Position numbers and translations under genes: made by a program
Shown here: in pieces, positions 24,001 through 36,000 of the stretch
Layout of the letters: each line of letters begins with the position of its first letter
Position numbering within the stretch: the stretch's first letter is position 1
Assembly: GCF_037975245.1 (NCBI RefSeq)
Contig: NC_092566.1
Span: 15,061,001 to 15,125,000, forward strand
Length of the DNA stretch: 64,000 nt
Origin: Apostichopus japonicus
Taxonomy: Eukaryota > Echinodermata > Holothuroidea > Aspidochirotida > Stichopodidae
Reading direction: 5' to 3'
Notes under the pieces: generated by a model
What the model was told of the DNA's origin: nothing
Database searches by the model: none
The model's input: the letters and a program-made list of their open reading frames with translations, nothing else

Positions 24001-27000
24001 AATAATCCCTGGCATGGTACAGACAGCAACAGGGTTGCCATGGTTATGGATGTAAGTCACGGAACACCAAAGCGATCACTTCAGCTATGATCGCCATGGC
24101 AATGAATAGCAAGTCACAGTAACGCATGTAACCGCTTAAACATTACACTTCATCACACTGTTGTTGCTATGGGAATGCAAAATAGGTGGTTTCCTTGTAC
24201 CTTACACAACCCTAACATCACGCAACCAAAGCTGTCCTCCTTAACTTAGCCAATCAAACAGCTGCAGTGGTACGAACCTTTAACAAAAAGAGCTTGAGGA
24301 GTAAAGATGAGAAAGACAACTTTGGTTACTTTGTACAGGGACGAGCCTGGGGTAAAAAAAAATATCACGGAACTTTGCACAAATTGCGGTATAGGCTCCA
24401 GTTTGCGTATCCTACAGTGTGTTAGGATAATAGTTTTTAGTCCAGGTAGAAAAGAAATCACAGATATTTCGCAAATTCGCGGAAAAAGCTCATGCCTGTT
24501 TGTAGATCACATGATACCCGGAAAATCACCATTTTCTTCCAGGTATCAAAAAAGTGAGGGCTAACCCTCCCAACATGGTGATAACAATTGCAAGGTCTGA
24601 TCCCACTTACATTCTCAAATTTGAAAAAGGCTCAAGCGTCGGCATGCTGTAAAAGACATTTCTTCTCTCTCTGAAGTACAGATCTGTGACTTCAGATCTG
24701 CGAGTTGTCACGACTCGATTAAGCATTCACCAGAAAGGTGAAGCCAAGCCTACCTGGCCAACAGTCAGCAAACGGCTAGAACTTACCCCGAGTCTCGACT
24801 GGGAAGTGGTCGGACGTGAACGCACCGCACTTCCTGCCCTGGGACTGGTCGCGCTTGTTCGACCTCCACGGAGGGACGCATCCGAGCCCCAACGTTCGAA
24901 TTCTTCCCGGACCAAGTTCTCCATCTTGCTCTTCCTCTTCTGCTCACCGTCGTCCTGGAGAGATGAAAAAGGAGAGACGGTTGCTCATTTTGAGGGACAA
25001 GAGCACACTGATAAGTGTACACAGACATTATAATAATTATCAAAAGAAAAGTAAAGAACTGTTTCGTAGATCAATGAAATCCACGCACAAGTAACACAGT
25101 TTCAGTTTAAGATCAATCGTAGAAATGGATAGTAAAATGAAGGTGTAGGACAACAAATCATGGTGCGTAAAAAGTGACAGCTCTGTTGATGAACGTGTCA
25201 GAGGTAAAGGTGAACACCTCTCTTCCCCCCCCCCCCCCCTTCCCCAAACCCCTTATCCCCAGATTCTCAGAAGTTTGTTGCCAAGACACATGGTTCATAC
25301 CAGAGCTTTCATCACAGAACTTTGGCAAACTCAAAATGTCAAGTGATCTTTCAGCGTGTGTTTGTCATGTGACCCTTGAAAAGGGTATTAATTAATTTTT
25401 ATGTCAGTTTTGAAGACTCTGAAATCTGCCTCTTTTAAAATAATATGGTTCCAGTGTCAAAAACGACTGTACTATACCATCTTTAAACTGTATAACAATC
25501 TGAGCACCACTTTGCATAGCAATTAGTGATGCCATACAGAATCGAATATTCCCTGGACAATGGGCTAGTGCATAATTATCACGTCATCGAGGTGAGGAAA
25601 ATATCGTTACACTGGAAAACAAAGATGTATAGTATGCAGCAGTGAAGAAACAAACTTCATGCCTGTATTGTCACACTGTTGTATGTCGAAAGGTATCATC
25701 GCAAATGTTGACAACATTTCTTCTCTAAATATTTGTACTGTACACAAGAAACAGCAAAAGGGTTTTTTCACTTCTCTGGAAGCCACCTCCCTTTATCTTT
25801 ATAAATAGCTTCACTGACAGGTGTACAGGAAACGTACTATATTTATAAGAGTAGTGATGATGACATCTCAATAGAAAGGTCTCTTTGGCATGTCTGCAAA
25901 GTAGGTTAACAGGAAAGAGATGACCCAGATGTGAGGGAGAATGTCTACCCTGTATGTTTTATTTATTTGTTTTAATTTTCTTTCAAAGGGGGCCGAAGAG
26001 GTCCCCATCTGGACTGCCCCAAATACAAGGGAAGTGGCAACTTTACATCTTTTATTTGCAGGGCTGTTTTTTTTCTTCAGACACTAGATACGTTTGAAGA
26101 ACTAAACATGAACGTTACAGTAGTAGTAAAAAAGAGGTTTCTGTCAATTTCAGCGCTTGTTCCATTTTTCTTTACCAGTTCACTGACGATGAAAGATTCT
26201 TGCTTTGATATGATGGACTGAGTACAAACCTAAACAGCTCTGGATGAATAACAGTGTTTAAAGTTTGAATATCCCAAGGACTGATGCTTGGACCCTTGCA
26301 AATAATTGATACAGCAAAACCCACAGCAGATCAACACACTCTTCAATATTTCAAGAACATCACTAAATTTGAAAGGAACATATATACTGCTTTTAGATAC
26401 CAATCTTGTCCAACTGCATCAACCAACTTGCCTCAAAAAGAATGAAAACTGTACAATAAACTTCCAAAACTTTTTCAATGACGTTTAAACAAATTATCAC
26501 AATGACACAGATTTAGTAATGTGCTGGACCAATCGATAACAATGGTGCGAATTGTGTTAACTAATTTCTTAAGAAGGAGAAGAAGAAAGGAGAGGAAATA
26601 ATCTTATTTCTTTGTCTCGAGTAACAGTTAGCTTGATCATTTGACAGACACTTCAAGGATTCCACGACTGAAACGGACGAGAGGAAAGTTTACTCTTGCT
26701 ATCTCTTTGAAATTTTCTCGTTTTTCAAATAAACAAAAAGAAAAAAAAAACAAAGATATTTTATGAAGGTTAATATCCCTATCCAAATATCTATCTATCA
26801 TGCTTCATATTTACACTGTCGGAGAATTATGAGCGATAATTCTGCCATGCAATCCTTTCACTTTACCCTCTAGCACGGAAAGATGAAGAAACCTGCATTA
26901 TTTCATCTTGGAGGAGAGATGAGTTACCATCTCGGCAAAATGACGTATTTTCCTTTACTTTCTGAACTTTTATGTCAAGAATATCATTTATACAAAAAAA

Positions 27001-30000
27001 AAATTATATACAAAAACATATCATGCTTCCAATTTTTCTCTTCAGATATGAAAGTCGTGGCTCCCAGCAGTGAGAATTAGATGCGCTACAATTCTCGCCG
27101 ATGATTGGCCGAGAAATTGTCGTGGAAAGAGTTAGGAGAAAATTCTTACCATCAACGATTCCAAACAAATGATTCTACCGTCATACGTGAAAATATCGAA
27201 TTGTTTACTACCCATAAAATGGACTACGCAAAATTGATTATCGATTTACGTCCTTAACTTGAAGGATGGTAAATAGAGAGAGCCAAAGGAAGTTATTGAT
27301 TACAAAAAAATTGTTAATTAAGGAATAGTTCGGTGAGCGATGCGAAAAGGTCTTACTCGATGGTGCAATTGGAAGGAGAAGGGAAAAAAGGAGCAGGAAA
27401 AGGAAAAGATAAACGGCAAGATTCTGTGCTGGTGCTGATGTGGTTTCACACGATCTCTACCTCGTCATCACTATACCCAGAGGCTGAGGTGGAGGCTCTT
27501 GACATCTGAGGCAGGGAATCCCTGTTCATCTCACTTTTGTAAACCTCTTTTATCTCTCTCTCCTTCGAGAGAGGTAAAATAGACGCATAGGGGAGAGGGA
27601 TGACATGAAAAACTATTAGCTTCTTTCCTCAAATTCTTACGTTGAAATGGAGTGAGCAACTTTTCTGATGTCGGTGCTTTTAATCCAAAAAGTATTTTTT
27701 ACGACAAAAAGTGACAATGATGAAATGAATTAATACAAACTAATGTGGAAGGGAAAAAAAAAACCTCTTTTTCACTTTTAACGATTCAATAACAAAACGG
27801 ACTATTTAGAAGGAAAGATATTCTATAATATTTAATATTTTAAAGTGATTGATGCAACACAGAATGATGTGTACACAAATTACCAACTGCCTTAAAAAAA
27901 AAAAAAAATGCAAAATTAAAGGAATGAATATTTTGACAAAAACAAGAAAAATAAAGGATTTCATAAAAAAGGAACTAATAAGAAAAATTGATAATCAAGT
28001 TCTGGAAAGTTTCCTCCCTCGTGACCGAGTGTGCAGGTCATTTTATATATGTCACGAAAGGTGTTAGGATCATCCACTTAATTTGGCACTGTCAAAATAT
28101 CAAGTTTTGTTCAAGGGCAATTTAGGAAAGACCAAAACTGGTTGTGCACATATCCTTCATGATTTATTAGCCCTAGAAATTGACTGTTACACCTGTACCC
28201 TGTACTGGGGGGGGGGGGAGGGTTCGTCCATTGTAGAAGTCGAAGATTTTGAGAACAATAATCTTACAAATGAAGTAGTATAATTCTTCCAACGGCCTAT
28301 GGCTAAACCTACGCATTGGTAAATAACATTTTAACAAATTCCTGAAAACACAATGGTCACTGGTTAACACTTCATTAAATTACAACTAATTCTTCTTGCA
28401 CTTTTAGGGTAAAGACAGCTGGGCATCTGTGTCTATTCCTCTTTAAAGGGGAATTACGGATTCTGGAAAAAAGTACCAGTGGAAATTTGGAATATCTGCC
28501 ATCTTCAAGTTAATCAAATTAAATTTTTCTTCACCGAGTCTTACCTCTGTGATACTATCTAAGAGTTTGTTCATGGTCTCTCGCCTCTGTGCCTTGGCCC
28601 TCTCCATTGCCTCGAGCTTCACCAGGACCGCATCGATCTTGGACACGATGCTGCCGATGGAATGCTCCATCCTGTCCACGCGTCGGCTGAGCCTGTAACA
28701 GGAGAAGGAAAGAGATTGCTTCAACGGTTAATTCTACGCATATCAACGACCAGCTGGTACTGGGGGTCTACAGGCTGTAGATGTATAGGGTGGTTTAATC
28801 CTCCTTCTTCCTAGCATTTCTTATTTAAAAAGCCAACATTTCATGCTTATCCCTAGAGTAACATTTCTCTCAAGGAGGGACAAACCAACCGTCATATTTA
28901 GCGCATACAATGTACAAATGTACAACATCTCTCCCACATTATACACAGAATACAATGTGTATTCTGTGCTTGTTTTTGTCTGTATTCTGTGCTTGTTTTT
29001 GTCCCTTCTGTTACTGTTACTTGTCATTTAGCCTTTAAAGAAGATCCTGCTAGGATCGAAACGTCAGGCCAATTTACTTTTACACATTCTCTTACACAGG
29101 CTCTCTAGTGGATAAGCAGTTTGCCAACAGTTTTATTTTACATTATAAAATTGGCTACATTTTTTGAAATAGAGGGCGCCCTTACACGACAAACTCCTCG
29201 TAAGAGACGGCGGCTCCCCCCCTCCGTCCTCCTCCTTTGCCGCCCTCGTCATCGTCGTAGTCGCTCTCGATGCTGTCGTTGAAGCTGACCCTACTCTTGC
29301 TCCGTGCGGTCGACGGCTGGTTACCAGTCGTGATTTGGGCCTCTTCCAATTCCGCTAGCTGGTTATTCAATTCAGTCTGCAGAGAGAGGAAAGATCATTT
29401 TTTAATTTTTTATTTAAAGTTATTTTCAAATTGGACTTTTATAGTAAGTGAAATGTAGAGATATTGCAGAGCAGATATTTATGTGAATTCTGTCTGTGTT
29501 TAATCGTAGACAAGTCAAACGATTAATCAACAACCAATCTCCGAACCAACCAATGAATGAACTGATCAATTAACCAACCAATCGATCAATCCACCAAATC
29601 AATCCACCAAATCAATCAATACAACCAATCAAATCAATCCATCAGTCAATACAACCAATCAATACAACAATCAAATCAATCAATACAACCACTCAAATCA
29701 AATCAATCTATCAATTAATCAAATCAAATCAAGCAATAAAACCAAATCAAATCAATCTATCAGTCAATCAAAACAACCAATCATATCAATACAACCAATC
29801 AAATCAATCCATCAATCAATACAACCAATCAATACAACAATCAAATCAATCAATAAAACCAATCAAATCAAATCAATTAATCAATACAACCAATCAAATA
29901 AATCAGTACAACCAATCAAATCAATCAATACAACCACTCAAATCAAATCAATCTATCAATTAATCAAATCAATCAATAAAACCAATCAAATCAAATCAAT

Positions 30001-33000
30001 CTATCAATTAATCAATTCAACCAATCAATACAACCAATCAAATCAATCAATAAAAAATCAATCAATCAATACAACCAATCAAATCAATCAATACAACCAA
30101 TCAAATCAACCCATCCACTCACCAAATCAATCAAATCAATCAATACAACCAATCAAATCAATCAATACAACCAATCAAATAAATCCACCAACTCAATCAA
30201 ATCAATCAATGCAACCAATCAATCAACAAGTCAATCAACCAATAAACTGCTTTAATGATAATTCCTCGCTACCTTTTGTCCCTCCAAGTCCGCTGCCATC
30301 TTCATCTGTTCCTCTGCATCCAGGATACGGTCGCCGTCCACATCGTACTTGGCAAAGACGGCTTCAATCTCCGCATCCGCGTGACCACGGCTGTGAGACA
30401 GCAAAAATAAATGTCAACAGAATTTGAGACAACCATCTTAAACTAGATATTTATAGATCACTTTAAACAGTGCACACGGCATTTATAACCTCTTCAAAGC
30501 GGTTTGCTTCAAGTTCAAATATAAAGTATCATGTTGAATCTCCTTTCATATGCTAAAATAAAATGAAACTCTAGAAGCATTTTCCACCAGAACAAAAAGT
30601 ATTTTGTATTATCCTTCCATATACAGATGCTATCAAGTAGTCCCACTCTGCCAAATGATTCAAATGAAGGTGATAGTTGGCATAGCCGGGTTTCTGAAAA
30701 AAACAACCTTGTCACAGAATATTTATAAGCAACTAAGGCAAGGCCGACAGATACATCTGCTAACGGCGAGCAGGAGACCCAGGGTTTATAGCCGACATTT
30801 GTCTAGAAGAACAAACATTGTAAATCTCCTACGATTCAAATATGCCAAAAAATGGTGAAAAATGTCGTGCTCACAAAATGACCTGATTGCAAAATGAAAA
30901 CGTTCTTAATTTCAACTATAACCATTACACCATTGATGAAATCATATCAAATTCTCATCTTGCAATACGATATCTGTAGTCTTGAGTTGTCTCAAGGTAT
31001 ATCAATATCTACAAATGAGAGATCAACAGACAATCCCATCCCTAGAACACCTTCTCCACCCAGTGGGCCCTCTCTCGACGGACGACCTACCACTTCAGTT
31101 CGTGTCTCCATTCGTCAAAGTCCAGATGTTGGTCGGCGTTCGCGTCGGCGTGGGCCAGGGCCTCTTGGATGTCCGCGATCTTGTCCCTCTTGAAGTTGAG
31201 CTTCCCCACCATCTTGTCGTAGCCCTTCTTGAAGTAATCGGAGATTTCAAACTCGCTCTTCTGGTTGGCGATGTCTGCCTTCACTTCACTGTAGGTGTCG
31301 TTGATGATAGCCAAGAACATGTTCTGGAGAGAGGCGAGTGCATGAAATGAGAAACATCAGTCGATGGGTTTGCAGGCCACGAACCTTTCTATGATCATTC
31401 AAAGTTTGCCGATGTCATAGTCGGTCGGGAAGGTAACAAGCAATATATAGATGTTAAATGATAAATATTCGCGCTACAAAATAAAAATTTAACAGATGAA
31501 GAAAAGAAGAGGGAGAATAGAAATAAAAAACTTACCAGCAACACGAAGAAGACCACAAACACGTAGGTGATGAAAAAGATTGGTCCCAAGACACGATTAG
31601 CCGATTCCAACTCGTGGAAGTCAAAGTCTCCCAGGACGATACGGAACAGGGTGTAACTGGTTGAAAAAAATGGCAGAGATCGGAGGAGACATTATTAACA
31701 TGATGCAAATACTTTGTATGAGAATATGCCCCCCCCTTTTCAAAGGCTTGTAAATTTGCTCATTCCTTTTGGTTTGGGTATTAAACAAGAGTGGGGGAAA
31801 CTATCGGTATCTTCTCTTGATACTTATGTGCCATAATCATCAAAGGTAAAAGACTAAAACAGATATTAATTATGCAAGATGAAGTACTCATACTCGCACT
31901 AAGGGCCTAGTACTGGTACTCCCACTAGTACTACTCCTGCTGTTGTACTAGTATTTACAACTCAGCTACAATTACAGAGGCCATACCGACCCCTTTAAGC
32001 TCATTCGACACCTTCTGAATGACCTAGTTTCTTCAGAGTTGTAATCCATCCACATAAGACTAAAATACAATTTTCATTCAAGGAAGACCAAATTTTCTTT
32101 AAATTTTTGAGACCCTTTGGTAGACCTGAAAGAGGTCAGCTGAGCAACTAGTAACTTATCGAACAAACGTATTGGCTAGACGGAGCACTTACACGCAGTA
32201 CATGATGCTGCGGAAGTCCTTGATCTGAGTACCGAAGATAAGGTACCCGAGCTGGGCGTAGGCAAAGAAGATGATGAGAAACATGATGGTGAAGCCACCG
32301 ACATCTTTGGCACAACGTGAGAGGGTGGACGAAAGCTGAGTCATGGTCTTGTTGAAGCTGATGTACTTGAAAACCTGTAAATGCAAGAGACAATTAATTT
32401 CCAGGTTAAAGAAAAAAATGTGACGAGGCAAATATTTGCATCTTTAACTTTAACTCATGATTTCATATCAACGGAGAACACTCTCGGGCATTTTTAATTC
32501 CAATGCTCTCTCGTTGTTTGACTAACAAATTTCCGGCAAAAAGACATTAATTTTTCGATCCCTCTTAGAAACAGACAAGTTTATGAAGCATAGCTGAAGG
32601 GCAAATAATAAAAATAACATTGAAAATAATGGTGGAAATTCAACAATTCACTGCATGAAGTAATGTGAAAGTGAAGATGGATCTCATTTCAAAACTCTCC
32701 TGCCTTTGGCATATTTCTTGCCATCTGTTGCAAACAACTGTAACATCAGAGAGCAGACAGTGTTTGTATTATTAATTTGATGTTGTGATTGACGCGGTTT
32801 ACTCTAAGCCTGATGGTTGAAGAGTGTAACTCCATCTCCCCCCCCCCCATCATACAACAAAAGAGAAAATTTTTACAAATTAAATTACCTTAATCCAGGC
32901 TAAAAAGACAGCCACAGCAGTGACGTTGGTGAAGATACTCTGCCATCGCCCGAGGTACTCGAAGTCAGCGTACATGTCCGGTTCAGACAGCAGACGCTCG

Positions 33001-36000
33001 ATCATCTTGTCCACGGTGAACGTCCGGTAAACGTGAAAGAACATACAGACCACGGAGACCTGATTTAGGAGAGAGATGAAATAATAAGTTCGGTGTGATG
33101 AAAAACGATTTTAATAAACAAGTCGTCTTCATACATGACAAGTATTTTAATTGAAATGTTAAAAAAACTTGTCCCCAATTCTCACAACTTTTTGACATCA
33201 CATTAAGACACAATAGGAAAGAGAGTTGTTGTTCCTCTTACTTTATACAAAGACACTGCAGAACTAACAAAGAGCTGGAGCAGTAGCAGTGGCTAGTTTC
33301 ATCACTTCTTATAAAACAGGTTTTATTGCATTACAAACAATAGTACTTCACGGTATTACAGGGACACTAAACAGTGAAGATATGCTGCGAGAACACAGCG
33401 TTCTACATCCTGGAGCAGAGGTTTGGGGAAAAAAATTGGTTTTCTTCAAGTTCCAAAATACACGCTAAATTATGAATAGGACATCACAAGAATAAAATGT
33501 GCTTAAAAGTAACAAAAACACAGAAATGTGAAGATTAAATTTTATATTTAAAATTTTTACAATCATTTCAAGTTTTTGAGCAAATACAGTTGAGTGATCT
33601 CCATCTTCACACCCCTCCCCCTCCCCCTCCCCTACCCAACCCTTCAAAAAAAACTATCATAATAATAATGTACTACTCACAGCAATAATGATCACATCCA
33701 AGCAATTCCAAGTGCTCTTGAAGTAAGAGAATTTGTGTCTCTTTATCTCCAGAAACTCCTCCACCGAGTAATAGAGGATGAAGAGGACAAAGATGCCCTC
33801 GCAGGCCATGATGAAGTAATCCATCGCGGTCACGTACCGGAGTAGCTTGACCGTCCGGAACGTCGACGTAGGGATGGCGCCACCAGTCGGCGGAAACTCC
33901 ACGACCAACCTTGAAATGACAAAACCGGAAGGGACATTTTACTATTCTGACGGGGTGTTAAATATTTACTCAATGAAAGATGGGAGAAAGGCATTTTCAA
34001 CTTTTAACGTTTGTATAAAAAAAAATTTAAAAAATAGTATTTATCTACGAGAAGAGTTCAGTTGCACACAAAAAGCTGTGAAGCAAACGTTTACTTCTTC
34101 CAGTGACCGCTATAAGATGCTTTCACTACATTGCTCTAATGTTCTTGCCAAATACTGCATCACACGATAAAACTGAATCAGATGACCATCTCATGCAAAA
34201 GAAAAAAAAAAGCTTGTGTTCTATTAGTGTACCTTTGTACAGAAGTTTCATTTCAAGTTTTAACCATGATCAAGAATCATGGTCATTTCAGACAAGACCA
34301 GAATACCTTCAAATATTTTTCCACGTACTCGCTACAACAATTTTAGATAAATATTCTAGTGAGTTAGTCTGGTGAATGGCACTGGTGGTTTTCTACACAA
34401 TTGCAGTACAATATTTAATACAAGTATGGAAGCTTACTTACAAGCTATATTAGCCTCAAACTCCACCTAATGAATACCAGTTAATATTCAGCAATGGCAG
34501 ATTATATTCGACTAAGTGGCATTTAGGGATAAGTTCACCGGTTGTACTTCGGACAAACCTCAGCTTATCCCTCGACAAGTTTATCGAGTTTCTCTCTGAC
34601 CATCGGGACAACAGATACTGTACCCAAACCTGCAAGATTCTCCTGTGAAACTTACCGGACAATACAGAACAAGTTGATGTTGGCATTGTAGACCGTGAAG
34701 TCCACAAAGATGGCTCTCGTTCCCCTGTCGATCCAGAGGTTCTCCTTCAACTCGAGGATCTGTTTCAGGGAGTCCTGCTTCCGCTTGCCCAGGTCCATGT
34801 AGTAGCCCCCTCCGCCGTATGTCGCTATCTCACCCCAGTGGCTGGAACCGTCCAATACCTCTTCGGTGGTATATTCCCATCTGAAGAGAATGCGTGGGAA
34901 GTATATAGATGATCTTTTAAGATTCCCTATATATGGGTGACCTAAAGTACAGTAAGGCCGACAGGAATATTAAGGAGAGACACCGATGGCAAGTTCTGCT
35001 AGTCGCTCAATGCTTCATCATCTCCAAAATGCTTGTTTCTTGTGACACGAGTCACGGAAGAAATATACAGAATTTGAAGTTTTGTGTACAACAGGGTTTC
35101 AGGGTCCAAGACATTGACAAGCACAGGATTTCATAGGTTGGGGGGATTCAAAAAAGAGGGATGCTGCCCTGGGGTATATGAAGCAGCCTCCCCAAAAGTC
35201 CCTCCCCCTGGGGTATATGAAGCAGCCTCCCCATAAGCCCCCCCCTCCCCCCGTCTGCATATGCCACTGGTCCAAGACCATCTTTCACAGAATTTAGGAT
35301 CCAGTGCTAGATTACAAACATTAATGCCATCAAAATTTACCTGGATTTTGTTACATAAAATCAGTTTTTACATTCAACACGTACATCCAGACTATTAGCA
35401 TGAAAGCCTCGAATCAACATAAATCGGATGGACCCAGAACAACCCACATCACAGAAACTTTTGTTCTACGGTTAACTTACGCGGTTCCATTTCGCAACCC
35501 GTACGGCGAAGTGTCCTCTAGGCTCTCTGAGTAAAAGGCGTAGCATTGCTTTATGTTATCTCGAAAGTCTGTGTGCACGATACAAGACTCGTTGGTCACT
35601 TTCACCTGTCGAAGCCTCGGGACGCCGAGCATTTTGTTCTCGTAAAAGATGAATCCCAGTTCGTCTTCGGTCACATTGTCGTTGTTGTACCACGTCTCCC
35701 AGTACAGGCCATCCATCAGAGGTGTTTCAGCAAACTGTAGGTGGTGAGAGTTCGAAACAAATATGAAAACGTCAAACTAGACAAAAGAACTGTTTCATTG
35801 ACATTTACGTACATCCTGAGTACTCCCTGAATACTCATAAAATTACAGTGTATTTTATAATAATAATAATCATAATCGGCAGTTATTTTTAAGATGCTTA
35901 AGCGACCACAAATGTGGGAGAAGCCCGCAAAGGGCTCATGGATTACAACTTAACATGTCAGGTGGCATTCCAATTCCACATTTTATCTCAAATTTGGAAT

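Larger units (their letters stand above)
31657..34655. other. PKD2 introns 8 to 5 (between exons 9, 8, 7, 6 and 5)
   Basis: Four introns of about 0.5-0.75 kb. No transposon termini or RNA genes were seen. There are poly-C tracts near 31728 and 32839, and a C-rich run near 33610-33635. Compact compared with the flanking introns. Confidence 0.4.

Noticed and set aside
24246-24564. Open frames in intron 15
   Set aside because: Short, without splice context or family resemblance, and lying in sequence that is plainly intronic between two PKD2 exons.
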